A stretch of DNA of 64,000 nucleotides, taken from contig CP042279.1 of assembly GCA_007858575.1 (NCBI GenBank), positions 6,169,001 through 6,233,000 on the forward strand, written 5' to 3'. A program made the position numbers and the translations under genes. Origin of the DNA: Streptomyces sp. WAC08241 (GTDB lineage Bacteria > Actinomycetota > Actinomycetes > Streptomycetales > Streptomycetaceae). Shown here one piece after another: positions 36,635-46,256 of this stretch. The first letter of the stretch is position 1. Every line of letters begins with the position of its first letter. A model generated the notes under the pieces. The model did not search any database and was not told the DNA's origin. It saw only the letters and a program-made list of their open reading frames with translations.

Positions 36635-38969
36635 GCGCCACCGACCCCGCGGCCGCCCCCGGGACCGTCCCCGGGTGGCCCCTGTCGCTCGACCCTCGCT
36701 CGCCCCGCCCGGCTCCCGCACCTTCCGCGACGCCGGGGCATCCCCGCCGACCGCTGGCACGCCGACCAGAACGAGGAGACCCTCGTCCCCACCCACTGCT
36801 GCTTCTGCGGCGTCCAGTGCGGCATGTACCTGCGCGTCGACCACCACGGCAAGGTCTTCGGCGTCGAACCCCGCAACCACGACATCAACCGGATGCGGCT
36901 CTGCCCCAAGGGCATCAACGCCTACCAGCAGGTCAACTACCCCGACCGGCTCACCGCACCCCTCATGCGCCGCAATCGCGACGAGGAGTTCCGCGAGGTG
37001 AGCTGGGAGGAGGCACTCGACCACACCGTCGCCGAGATCCGCCGCATCCAGACCGAGTACGGCAACGACGCCTTCGGCCTCCTCGGCGGCGCCAGCCTCT
37101 TCTCCGAGAAGACCTACCTCGTCGGCAAGTTCGCCCGGGTCGCCCTCAAGACCAAGCACGTCGACTACAACGGCCGCCTGTGCATGGTCTCCGCCGCCGG
37201 GGCCAACAAGCTCGCCTTCGGCATCGACCGCGCCGGCAACCCCTTCTCCGACATCCTCCTCACCGACTGCCTCCTCATCGCGGGATCCAACGTCGGCGAG
37301 TGCTTCCCCGTCATGACCCAGTACGTGTGGGGAGCCCGCGACCGGGGCGCCACCCTGATCGTGGTCGACCCCCGCGAGACCGCGATCGCCCGCACCGCCG
37401 ACGTCCACGTCGCCCTCAAGCCCGGCACCGACTCCGCCTTCTTCAACGCCGTCCTGAACGTCGTCGTCGCCGAGGGCCTCACCGACGAGGCCCACCTCGC
37501 CGCCCACACCACCGGCTGGGACGAGGTGAAGCGGACCGTCGCCGACTACCCGCCCTCCCGCGCCGCGCGGATCTGCGGCGTCCCCGAGGAGCAGATCGTC
37601 CGGGTCGCCCGCATGTTCGCCGGCGCCGACCGGGCCATGGCCTGGCACGCCCGGGGCATCGAGCACCACTCCCAGGGCGTCGAGAACTGCCTCACCGTCA
37701 TCAACCTCTGCGTCGCCACCGGCAACATCGGCAAGCCCGGCGCCGGATACGGCACCATCACCGGCCAGGGCAACGGCCAGGGCGGCTGCGAGCACGGCCA
37801 GAAGTCCGACCTCCTGCCCGGCGGGCGCTCCATCACCAACCCCGAGCACCGCCGTCAGATCTGCGAGATCTGGGGCATCGACGAGACCGAACTCCCGGCC
37901 GCCGGCACCTCCATGATGGAGATGGTCTGGCAGATGCAGCGCCAGGAGATCCGCGGCCTCATCGGCATCTGCAACAACCCCTTCGTCTCCCTCCCGAACT
38001 ACGCCACCGTCAAGGACGGCTACGACACCCTCCAGTTCCACGCCCAGTTCGACTTCTTCCTCTCCGAGACCGCCGCCAACGCCCACGTCGTCTTCCCCGT
38101 CACCGTCTGGGCCGAGGACGAGGGCGTCATGGCCAACGCCGAGGCCCGCGTCGTCAAGCACAACAAGGCCCAGGAACCCCCGCCGGCGTCCGCACCGACA
38201 CCTGGGTCATGTGCGAGCTCGCCCGCCGCCTCGGCGCCGGCGACAAGTTCGACTTCGCCGACTCCCGCTCCGTCTTCGAGGAGCTCCGCGTCGCCTCCGC
38301 CGGGACCGTGAACGACTACTACGGCATCACCTACGAGCGCCTGGAGGAGACCGGCGGCATCGCCTGGCCCTGCCCCACCACCGACCACCCCGGCACTCCC
38401 CGGCTCTTCGAGGACGGCCGCTCCTACCACCCCGACGGCAAGATCCACCTCCAGACCGTCGAGTGGCACCCGCCCATGGACCCGTACAGCGAGGAGTTCC
38501 CCTCTCGCTCACCACCGGCCGCACCGTCGCCCACTTCCTCTCCGGCAACCAGACCCGCCGCCTCGCCGGACTCGTGGAGCAGACCCCCGGCCCTGGGTCG
38601 AGGTCCACCCTCCCACGGCTTCCGCAACGGCGACCCCGTCCGCGTCGTCACCCGCCGCGGCAGCGAGGTCTTCCCGCCCTCGTCACCGACGCCATCCGCC
38701 CCGACACCGTCTTCGTGCCCTACCACTGGCCCGTCCCCACCGCGGCCAACGCCCTCACGATCGACGCCCTCGACCCGCGCCCAAGATCCCCGAGTACAAG
38801 GTGTGCGCCGCCCGCGTCGAGGCCGCCGAACGCATCGACGAGGTCCCCGCCCCGCCCACGCCCCCCGGCCGGCCGGCCTACCCCGAGGCCCAGGTCTCCC
38901 GCACCGACCCGCTGCCCCCCACCTCCCCCCAGGCCGCGGCACCGCCGAGAGGAGCTGACCCGCACATGA
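36631..38969 (+). CDS. Molybdopterin oxidoreductase, NasA/NapA/formate-dehydrogenase superfamily
   Basis: About 780 aa, catalytic subunit with Mo-bisMGD and one 4Fe-4S cluster. GTG 36631 overlaps the upstream stop (GTGA). N-terminal cluster motif HCCFCGVQCGMYL...LCPKG (Cx2Cx3Cx27C). The Mo-ligand region is NGRLCMVSAA: Cys followed by Met, as in NapA/NasA, not Cys/Sec-His as in formate dehydrogenases. Then LLTDCLLIAGSNVGECFPV, TLIVVDPRET, MAWHARGIEHHSQG, GNIGKPGAGYG and GQGNGQGGCEHGQKSD; the C-terminal MGD-binding part (GNQTRRLAG, NGDPVRVVTRRG) is broken by shifts near 36705-36735, 38180, 38505, 38590, 38680 and 38785. No Tat signal, so cytoplasmic. Substrate unresolved: nitrate-like oxyanion by motif, formate by context. 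Confidence 0.85.
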
Positions 38970-39565
38970 TGGGCCGCACGATCTTCATCGACCCCGGCCG
39001 CTGCATCGGCTGCCAGGCCTGCGTCTCCGCCTGCCGCGAATGCGACTCCCACCGCGGCAAGTCGATGATCCACCTCGACTACCCCGACGAGGGCCACTCC
39101 GTCGCCTCCCTCCCCACCGTCTGCATGCACTGCGAGGACCCCGTCGCCCCCTGCGCCGAGGTCTGCCCCGCCGACGCGATCCTCGTCACCCCCGACGGCG
39201 TCGTGCAGCAGGCCGACACCACCCGCTGCATCGGCTGCGCCAACTGCGTCAACGCCTGCCCCTTCGGCGTGCCCAAGATCGACCTCCAGGCCAAGCTCCA
39301 GATGAAGTGCAACCTCTGCTACGACCGCACCGCCTACGGCCTCGCCCCCATGTGCGCCACCGTCTGCCCCACCGGCGCCCTCTTCTACGGCACCGTCGAG
39401 GAGCTGCGGGCCGAACGCCCCGGCGTCCAGGTCGCCGACTCCTTCACCTTCGGCACCACCACCGTCTCCACCGGGGTCGCGATGGTCGTCCCCGCCGACA
39501 AGGTCCAGTGGCCGGTCCCCGGCGGGCTCCCCGTCGTGGAGATCAACGGAAAGGACGTCCGTTGA
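38966..39565 (+). CDS. Four-cluster 4Fe-4S ferredoxin subunit (FdhB/HybA/NrfC type)
   Basis: Intact 199 aa. ATG 38966 overlaps the Mo-subunit stop (ATGA), with GAGAGGAG upstream. Four cysteine groups: CIGCQACVSACRECD, CMHCEDPVAPCAEVCP, CIGCANCVNACPFG and CNLCYDRTAYGLAPMCATVCP, the standard electron-wire subunit of membrane Mo enzymes. It would carry electrons between the Mo subunit and the Rieske/cytochrome subunits. C-terminal ~45 residues beyond the last cluster lack a TM helix. Confidence 0.93.
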   Translation: MMGRTIFIDPGRCIGCQACVSACRECDSHRGKSMIHLDYPDEGHSVASLPTVCMHCEDPVAPCAEVCPADAILVTPDGVVQQADTTRCIGCANCVNACPFGVPKIDLQAKLQMKCNLCYDRTAYGLAPMCATVCPTGALFYGTVEELRAERPGVQVADSFTFGTTTVSTGVAMVVPADKVQWPVPGGLPVVEINGKDVR

Positions 39566-40293
39566 GCGTCACCGATCCCCAGCCACCCGCCCCGGACCCC
39601 CGCACCGACGCGGCCCAGGACGCGCTCCACGACCGGATCGCCGCCGACTCCCTCACCACCCGCCGCGACTACCTGCGGATCGTCGCCACCGTCTCCGGCG
39701 GCCTCGCCGTCGGCGGCATCGGCGTCGCCGCCGGCATCCTGCACCGGCACGGCGACGGCGACGGCGCCCCCGAGCCGAAGCGGATCGCCGACCGGATCCT
39801 GCCCGGCGACTCCCTCGCCTTCCGCTACCCCGGCGCCGACGACCGCGCGGTCGCCGTCCGCCTGGAGGACGGCACCCTCGCCGGCTACTCCGCCGTCTGC
39901 ACCCACCTCGCCTGCGCCGTGCTGTGGCGCAAGGACCGGGGAGCGAGGGCGAGCTGTACTGCCCCTGCCACGAGGGCGTCTTCGACGCGCGCACGGGAGA
40001 GGTCACGGCCGGCCCGCCGCCCCGGGGACTCCCCAAGGTGCTCCTCGTGGAGGAGGCCGACGGCAGCGTCTGGCGGTCGGCACCGCCCGCTCGGGCGAGA
40101 GCGCCCGCGAGGGCCTCTGCCGCGAACTCGGCCAGGACCGCCCGGACCTCGCCACCCGCCTGGGCTGCCCCGGAGCCCCGCCGACGGCGCGAGTACGGGG
40201 ACGGGGACGGGAGCAGGCGCGGGTACGGGAGCAGGCGCCGGTACGGGTACGGGTGCGGGCGCACGGGTGCCGGAGAGGAGCGAGCGGGCATGA
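39562..40293 (+). CDS. Rieske [2Fe-2S] protein with Tat-type N-terminal anchor
   Basis: TTG 39562 overlaps the ferredoxin stop (TTGA), with AAAGGACG upstream. An N-terminal ~35-residue tail precedes TTRRDYLRIVATVSGG, a twin-arginine motif followed by a Gly/Ala/Val hydrophobic segment. That is the usual export/anchor signal of Rieske proteins. Cluster ligands: CTHLAC and CPCHEG (after a shift near 39945). Frames change again near 40070; the best end is TGA 40291-40293, giving a C-terminal Gly/Thr/Ala tail from a (GGTACG/GGAGCA)n repeat at 40195-40275. A Rieske centre within a NasA/Fdh-type operon is unusual and suggests a high-potential electron step. Confidence 0.85.
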   Translation: MSVTDPQPPAPDPRTDAAQDALHDRIAADSLTTRRDYLRIVATVSGGLAVGGIGVAAGILHRHGDGDGAPEPKRIADRILPGDSLAFRYPGADDRAVAVRLEDGTLAGYSAVCTHLACAVLWRKDRGARASCTAPATRASSTRARERSRPARRPGDSPRCSSWRRPTAASGGRHRPLGRERPRGPLPRTRPGPPGPRHPPGLPRSPADGASTGTGTGAGAGTGAGAGTGTGAGARVPERSERA

Positions 40294-40691
40294 GCGAGAG
40301 CGCCTTCCCCGCGACCCGGAGGCCCCGGGACCGGCGGAGCCGCCCCGGCCCCCGCGTACACCCCGGGCAGTGTCCAGCCGCGCCTGAACCGCCCCCTGCA
40401 CGAGCGCTACCCGCAGATCCGGCCCACCAGCGGCTACGGCGACCCCCGGGTGCGGCACACCGGGCCGGGTCCGGGCGCCGGCACGGAGCAGGAGCCGGAG
40501 CGCTCCGCGAAGCTGACCGCCCGTCTCGCCCTCGCGCTCTCGGTCGTCGTCGGCCAGCTCTGGGGCCTGACGATCGTGGTGGACGAGTGGATGTCCGGCG
40601 ACACCGGCACCGCCTGGTGGGGCGCGGGCTTCTCGTCCTGTCGTTCCTCGTGGTGCTCGGCCTCTGGCTGCTCGACCCGAAGGACCGCTGA
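40290..40691 (+). CDS. Small two-TM membrane protein, last gene of the redox operon
   Basis: ATG 40290 overlaps the Rieske stop (ATGA). About 133 aa with shifts near 40325 and 40635. A hydrophilic Pro/Arg-rich N-terminal ~65 residues are followed by LTARLALALSVVVGQLWGLTIVVDEWM and LLVLSFLVVLGLWLLDPKDR, two helices with a short loop. Translational coupling makes it a likely accessory or assembly subunit of the Mo/Fe-S/Rieske complex. Family not recognised. Confidence 0.7.
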   Translation: MSESAFPATRRPRDRRSRPGPRVHPGQCPAAPEPPPARALPADPAHQRLRRPPGAAHRAGSGRRHGAGAGALREADRPSRPRALGRRRPALGPDDRGGRVDVRRHRHRLVGRGLLVLSFLVVLGLWLLDPKDR

Positions 40692-40763
40692 GCGAGGGCC
40701 CGCGCAACAGGCGGGCACACGACCGGCAGGCGCGGAACGGGGCGGCGGGCGTACCCTGAAGGG

Positions 40764-40985
40764 ATGAGCACCGCCCCGCCCACGGCCCGCGAGACACGGA
40801 GCGACCCGGCACGCCCGCCCGCCCCGAGGGCAGGCCCCGGCCGGCCATCGTCTTCGACGATCCGCTGGACCGCCAGTCCGCGGACGACACGGACCGCGGG
40901 TGGGGCGAGCGGCCTCCTACCGGTGGCGACAGCGCCGCCGACCTCGCGCGCTTCCTCGACGAGAAGCCGCCGCACCACTCTCTGA
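40764..40985 (+). CDS. Small conserved acidic hypothetical protein
   Basis: About 70 aa after one or two shifts. ATG 40764. The corrected reading contains RPRPAIVFDDPLDRQSADDT and RGWGERPPTGGDSAADLARF then LDEKPPHH near the end. No TM or signal peptide. It is convergent with mscL, whose proposed stop is 20 nt away. Function unknown. Confidence 0.55.
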   Translation: MSTAPPTARETRSDPARPPAPRAGPGRPSSSTIRWTASPRTTRTAGGASGLLPVATAPPTSRASSTRSRRTTL

Positions 40986-41004
40986 ACCCGGCGCACGACG
41001 CCGG

Positions 41005-41530
41005 TCAGGAGGTGGGTGTGCCCCGTGCCGCCACCGGAACCCGAACCGGTTCCGGGACCCGTTCCCGTGCCCGTCCCCGCCGAGGGGCTGCGCTGGGCGA
41101 CGAGGTGGTCGCGGATCTCCTTGAGCACCTCCAGCTCGCTGACCTCCATCGTCTCCTGGACGCCCTCCTTCGCCTTGTCGTGCGCGGCGCGCTTCGCGAG
41201 GATCTTGGCCATCGGCAGGACCATCAGGAAGTAGACGACGGCCGCGGTGATCAGGAAGCTCAGCACCGCGCTGAGGACCAGGCCCCACTGGAGCTGGATG
41301 CCCTGCACCTCGCCGTCGACCACCTCGCAGGTGCCCTTGATGCAGGACGAGTAGCTCTCCAGGTCCTTCGTGCCGAAGGCGCCCACGATCGGGTTGATGA
41401 TGCCCTTGACCACCGAGTTCACGATGTTCGTGAACGCGGCGCCGATGACGACCGCCACCGCCAGGTCGATCACATTGCCGCGCATCAGGAAGGCCTTGAA
41501 GCCTCCCAGCACGGTTTCCTTCTTCGCCAC
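41005..41530 (-). CDS. mscL: Large-conductance mechanosensitive channel MscL
   Basis: Pressure-relief channel opening under membrane tension on hypo-osmotic shock. GTG 41530 (VAKKETVLGG) has GAAAGG upstream. FKAFLMRGNVIDLAVAVVIGAAF is TM1 with the N-terminal amphipathic helix; WGLVLSAVLSFLITAAVVYFL is TM2; a C-terminal helix ELEVLKEIRDHLVAQ ends the conserved part. The extracellular loop contains a Cys pair (SSCIKGTCEV). A Gly/Thr/Ser-rich tail follows, and the reading frame runs past the natural end; a one-base correction gives TGA at 41005-41007. About 175 aa, longer than the usual ~140 because of the tail. Confidence 0.9.
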
Positions 41531-41647
41531 CGAGGTGCCTTTCGTCTCCGTCACTCGTGCTGCGTGCCGTGTCATTACGCCGTGCTCGGAGCGAAGGCGT
41601 CCAATCCGTACACACGGGACGGTTACTCGACAGCCTGTCCGTGCGAA

Positions 41648-42210
41648 TCAACACAGCGTCACCGCCAGGCGGGACGTGACACCGGCACCCGCCAGCGCCG
41701 CGGCCGTCGCCCGGGGCACGGAGAGGACGACGAGCGCCCCGCGTCCTGCCGGTCCCCGTCCGCCCGCGGGATCTCGGCGACCCGGGCGCCCGCCGCCACC
41801 ACTGGGCCTCACCCCCGCCGCCGGGCAGACCCTGGGGCGCGGCGATCACGTCGACCCGGTCCCCGGGCCGCAGCAGCCGCACGGTCGCGGCGTCGGCGAT
41901 CCGCACCGGAGCGGACACCAGAGGGACTGCCGGCGCGGGACGCGCGGGGAGGCGGTGGCGGCCTTCGCGCTACCGGGAGACGGCCCCCGCGCCCCGAGAC
42001 GGCTCCCGCCACGGCCAGCGCCGCCGCCATCAGCGCCAGGAGCACCACCGGCACCCGCCGCCCCCGGCGCAGCGCCCTGCGCAGACGCGGTCGCGCGCCC
42101 CGTACCCGTACGGGCTCGAAGGGCGGCACCGCACACGGCGCCGGCACGGAGACGGAGGAGACGGCAGAAGGAGAAGGAGAAGGGGAAGGGGAGCTGGTCG
42201 TGGTCGTCAC
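41648..42210 (-). CDS. SAF-domain protein (CpaB/RcpC-like)
   Basis: About 185 aa. ATG 42210; Ser/Thr/Pro-rich N-terminus, basic stretch RRALRRGRRV then a TM helix PVVLLALMAAALAVAGAV. After a shift near 41950 comes the SAF/RcpC core: VSAPVRIADAATVRLLRPGDRVDVIAAPQ, then VAEIPRADGD and, after another shift near 41740, LVVLSVPRATAAALAG, ending at TGA 41648-41650. CpaB/RcpC proteins serve Flp/tad pilus assembly, but no tad genes are in the window; Streptomyces often carry this gene alone near fmdB and mscL. Exported and membrane-anchored. Confidence 0.78.
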
Positions 42211-42411
42211 GGGACACCGCCCGTCCGGGAGGCAGAAGGAACGGGAAGGAAGGGGAAAGCGGCTCCCACTCTCCTCGCCCCGCCACCGTCCCGCTCCACC
42301 CTGGGGATCACCCGGCGCCTGTGGAAAACTCCCTCACCCGCCCGAGGGAACCCCGGCTGCCGCCCGAGAGAACCCCCACTGCCGCCCGGAGCCCCGAGCA
42401 CGCCCGAGGAG

Positions 42412-42429
42412 CCCGTCGCACGCGACGGG
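42412..42429 (-). terminator. Terminator after the FmdB gene
   Basis: CCCGTCGC-AC-GCGACGGG with flanking GAGG/CCTC pairing, 19 nt past the proposed FmdB stop on the minus strand. Confidence 0.65.
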
Positions 42430-42447
42430 CCCTCGGGAAGAACAGGA

Positions 42448-42791
42448 TCAGGCGGCCGAGCTTCGGTGCTCGACGAGGACGTCGAGGAGGAGGAAGAGGA
42501 CGACGACGCGGCCGAAGCGGCGGGCTTCGCGTCCGACGTCGAGGTCGAACCCGACGAGGACGAAGGCGTCGAGGACTTCGACGAGGACGACGCCGGCGAG
42601 CTGCTGGACGAAGAGCCGCGGCTGTCGTTCCGGTAGAAGCCGGATCCCTTGAAGACGATGCCGACGGCCGAGAACACCTTCTTCAGGCGGCCCTTGCAGC
42701 TCGGGCACTCGGTCAGCGCGTCATCGGTGAACTTCTGCACCGCCTCGAGGCCTTCGCCGCACTCGGTGCACTGGTACTGGTAGGTCGGCAC
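42448..42791 (-). CDS. FmdB-family zinc-ribbon protein
   Basis: GTG 42791 has AGGAGG at 6 nt. N-terminal zinc ribbon VPTYQYQCTECGEGLEAVQKF, CPSCKGRLKKVFSAVGIVFKGSGFYRND: CxxC...CxxC as in FmdB/CxxC_CxxC_SSSS proteins. The rest is a Ser/Thr/Lys-rich tail from a GAC/GAG/TCG repeat tract (42470-42610). A shift near 42470 is needed to reach the TGA at 42448-42450, supported by the terminator just beyond. About 114 aa. Putative regulatory or Zn-binding protein; function unproven. Confidence 0.88.
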
Positions 42792-42859
42792 TTGACTTCC
42801 TCCTGGCACTCACACTCATCGAGTGCTAACGACGATCCATAGTGACGTATTCCGGAGCC

Positions 42860-44193
42860 TCAGTCCACCGCCACCGGCACGCGGTGACCGATGCCACGCG
42901 CCGCGACCCGGCTCGCCTCGCGCGGCTTCAGCCGCGACCGCAGCAGCACCAGCGTGGTCAGGGCGAGGACCGTGCCGGCCATCGGCACCAGGAATCCGGT
43001 GCTCGCGCCGTGCGCGTCGGCGAGGCGGCCGGCGACCGTGACGGCCGCCGCCTGGCCGAGCGCGACCGCGCCGGTGAGCCAGGTGAAGGCCTCCGTGCGG
43101 GCCGAGGCCGGGATCAGGGTCTCGACGATGGTGTAGCCGGTGATCAGGGCGGGGCGATGCACAGGCCCACGACCAGGCCCAGGGCGCCGAGGAGCAGCAC
43201 CGAGTGCACGGACCACAGCAGGGACGCGGCGACGGTGAGCCCCGCGTAGCCCAGGACCAGGCGGCGCAGGGGCCGGTCTTCCAGGCGACGGCGCCCATGG
43301 CGATGCCCGCGAGCATGTTGCCGGCGGCGAAGACCCCGTACAGCAGGCCGTTGACGCCGGGGTTGCCGATCTCCTCGCTGAAGGCGGTCAGGGAGACCTG
43401 CATGCCGCCGAAGACGGAGCCGATGCCGAGGAAGGCGACGATCAGGACGCGGACGCCGGGCACGGAGAGCGCCGAGCGGTGCGGCTCGGAGGCGTGGGCG
43501 GCGGCCGGGCCGTGCGCGGGCTGGGTGGCGCTGCGCGGCGAAGAACAGGCCGCCGACGAGGGTGAGGCCGGCCTCGGCGATCAGTCCGGCGGCCGGGTGG
43601 ACGCCGGTGCACAGGGCGGTGGCCAGGACGGGGCCGACGACGAAGGTGAACTCGTCCGTGACGGACTCGAAGGCGGCGGCCGTCGGCATCAGCGGAGTGC
43701 CGTCCAACTTGGCCGCCCAGCGGGCCCGGACCATCGGCCCGACCTGCGGCACGGAGGCGCCGGCGGGCACGGCGGCCAGGAACAGCGCCCAGAGCGGGGC
43801 GCCGGCCAGGGCGAGGGCCACGAGCAGGGAGACGGACGCGGTGTGGACGAGGACGCCGGGGACCAGGACGGCGCGCTGGCCGAAGCGGTCGGCGAGCTTG
43901 CCGCTCTGCGGCGCGAAGAGCGCCATGGAGACGCCGGTGACGGCGGCGACCGCGCCGGCGCTGCCGAAGGAGCCGGTGGTGTGCTGGACGAGCAGGACGA
44001 TGCCGATGGTCAGCATCGCGAAGGGCTGCCGGGCGGCGAACCCGGGGAGCAGGAAGGACAGCGCGCCGGGGGTGCGCAGCAACTGTCCGTAGCCGGGCCG
44101 CTTGCCCGTGGTGGACCGCTCGTCGGTGTCGACCGTGCCCGTGCCGGGCCGCTCGTCGGTGTCGACCGTGCCGGTGGTGACCGTGGATGCCAC
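42860..44193 (-). CDS. MFS transporter (frameshifted)
   Basis: About 440 aa, 12 TM. GTG 44193 has GGAAAGG; the first ~30 residues contain a duplicated TVDTDERP/TVDTDERS peptide from a ~24-bp DNA duplication. Helices: LSFLLPGFAARQPFAMLTIGIVLLV, AVAAVTGVSMALFAPQSGKLADRFGQRAV (motif A-like), VRVLIVAFLGIGSVFGGMQV, LLYGVFAAGNMLAGIAMGAV, and C-terminal FLVPMAGTVLALTTLVLL. Frames change near 43535, 43275 and 43155. A solute exporter of unknown substrate on the same strand as the neighbouring antiporter. Confidence 0.85.
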
Positions 44194-44471
44194 GGCCCTT
44201 GCCTTTCCGCCGCCTGGTAGCGCGTCCCGTGCACGGTGGTGCGGGTGTCGCCGAGAGCTGTCCTCATGCGCGGAACTGCGGTAGATACCGGGCCGGCCCC
44301 ACTGCGGAGGGGCGCCACGGCCGCCATACGGTCGCGCCAGCTCTGCGTCAGGCAGAGTTGGTTCGATCAGGTGTGCCTTCATGGTACAGGGAAGGAGCGT
44401 CTTCCCGCCTGGGAAACGCTCCTCCTCTCAATCGATTCCTGCGATCACGGGGATCGTGTGTGCGCCACGTC

Positions 44472-46041
44472 TCAGCCCGCAGGTTTCTTCTGCCGGTGTC
44501 CGGTCCGGTGGAAGCGCGTCTCCGTGCCCGGCGGCGGGCCGAGCGCCGTCGAGCCGCCCCCGTGCCGAGCCAGCCGGCGAGCTTGCCGCCCTGGCCGACT
44601 GCCCGCAGGCGCCGCTCGGCGGCGTCCCGCACCGGGTCGGTGGCGACGACCAGGAGCTCGTCGCCGTGCCGCAGGACGGTCGTGGGCCCCGGTACGAAGC
44701 TCTTCTCGTCCCGTACGACGAGGGTGACCGCCGCTCCGGCCGGGAGGCGCAGCTCGGCGACCTCCACGCCGTGCATCCGGGAGGCCTCCGGGATGCCGAC
44801 GGAGAGCAGGTGGCCGCGCAGCCGCTCCAGGGGCGCGGACTCGACGCCGAGGTCGGAGGCGTCCGAGGAGGCGCCGAGCTTGAGCGCCTTCGCCAGCCAG
44901 GGCAGCGTCGGGCCCTGGACGAGGGTGTAGACGACGACCAGGACGAAGACGATGTTGAAGATCCGCTCGCTGCCCTCGACCTTCGACACCATCGGGATGG
45001 TGGCCAGGATGATGGGGACGGCTCCGCGCAGGCCGGCCCAGGACATGAGGGCCTGCTCCTGCCAGGGGATGCGGAACGGCAGCAGGCTGAGCAGGACCTC
45101 CATGGGCCGCGCCACCATGGTCAGGACCAGGCCGATGACGACGGCGGGCCAGAAGTCGTTGACGAGGTCGTGCGGGGTGACGAGCAGGCCGAGCAGGACG
45201 AACATGCCGATCTGCGCGATCCAGCCGAGTCCCTCGGCGAAGCCCCGGTTCGCGGGCGCGTGCGGCAGCTTGGCGTTGCCGAGGATCATCGAGGCCAGGT
45301 AGACGGCGAGGAACCCGGAGCCGTGGGCCAGGGCGCCGGCGGCGTACGCGACGACGGCGATGGCCATGACGGCGATCGGGTAGAGGCCGGAGGCGGGCAG
45401 GGCGACGTGCCGCAGTCCATAGGCGCCGAGGAAGCCGGCCGCGACGCCGACGGCCGCGCCGATGGCCAGTTCCAGGGCGATCTCGCCGAGGAGCACGTAC
45501 CAGTGGTCGATCGGTCCGGCGGTGGAGAAGGCGACGACCAGGATGACGACGGGGCGTCGTTGAAGCCGGACTCGGCCTCCAGGACGCCGGTGACCCGTGA
45601 GGGCAGGGGCACCTTGCGCAGCACGGAGAAGACCGCGGCGGCGTCGGTGGAGGAGACGACGGCGCCGATGATCAGGGCCTGCCGCCACTCCAGGCCGACG
45701 AGGTAGTGCGCACCGGCGGCGGTGACGCCGACGCTGACCGCGACGCCGACGGTGGAGAGGACGGCGGCGGCCGGGAGGGCCGGCCTGACCTCCTTCCACT
45801 TCGTGCCGAGGCCGCCCTCGGCGAGGATGACGACGAGGGCCGCGTAGCCGATGACCTGCGTCAGTTCGGCATTGTGGAAGGCGATGTTGCCGATGCCGTC
45901 CTGCCCGATGGCGACGCCGATCCCCAGGTACAGCAGGAGGCTGGGGAGGCCGCTCCGGGAGGAGATCCGCACGGCCGCCACGGCGATCAGCAGCACGAGC
46001 GAGCTGACGAGCAGGAGTTCGTTGAGCTGGTGGACAGTCAG
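44472..46041 (-). CDS. Cation:proton antiporter (CPA1, NhaP2/KefC-like) with TrkA-C domain
   Basis: About 520 aa. The best-supported start is a CTG at 46041 (LTVHQLNELLLVSSLVLL) with GGGGAAGGAC upstream; no ATG/GTG is suitably placed. A 12-13 TM exchanger: SGLPSLLLYLGIGVAIGQDGI, LVVILAEGGLGTKW, GAVVSSTDAAAVFSVL with the ion-binding Asp, AESGFNDAP (ND motif), ALMSWAGLRGAVPIIL. The C-terminal TrkA-C regulatory domain is VEVAELRLPAGAAVTLVVRDE and TTVLRHGDELLVVATDPVRD. Frames change near 45555 and 44570. Likely K+/H+ or Na+/H+ exchange in cell pH and turgor. Confidence 0.88.
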
Positions 46042-46096
46042 TGGCCGGTCCTTCCCCTCATATGCGGCTGGATCGTTCCTCCAGCGGGCGACACTT

Positions 46097-46115
46097 CGTT
46101 ACCTTACCTAATCTT
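46097..46115. promoter_or_regulatory. AT-rich element with an iron-box-like half site
   Basis: On the minus strand TTAGGTAAGG matches the left half of the IdeR/DmdR box (TTAGGTTAGG...), but the right half does not match. It lies in the 215-bp divergent region of the antiporter and penicillin acylase genes, in an unusually AT-rich stretch. Confidence 0.25.
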
Positions 46116-46256
46116 TAACGTTTTCTTGACGCCTTCCCGGTGGCCCACCCGCTCACCAGTACGGTTCTCTTCCTGACACCGCGTCCGAGCCGTCCGGACG
46201 CTGCGCCTAAGGTGGCTCCCGTACTCCAGGACCACCCTGCCCCTCGAAGGACAGCG

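Noticed and set aside
37149..37220. Selenocysteine in the Mo subunit
   Set aside because: The Mo-ligand codon is TGC (Cys), not an in-frame TGA, and no selenocysteine machinery is present.
35762..38161. 799-codon open frame on the minus strand
   Set aside because: Antisense shadow of the membrane and molybdopterin genes; composition (Val/Gly/Glu/Asp-rich) is typical of shadows and no motif is seen.
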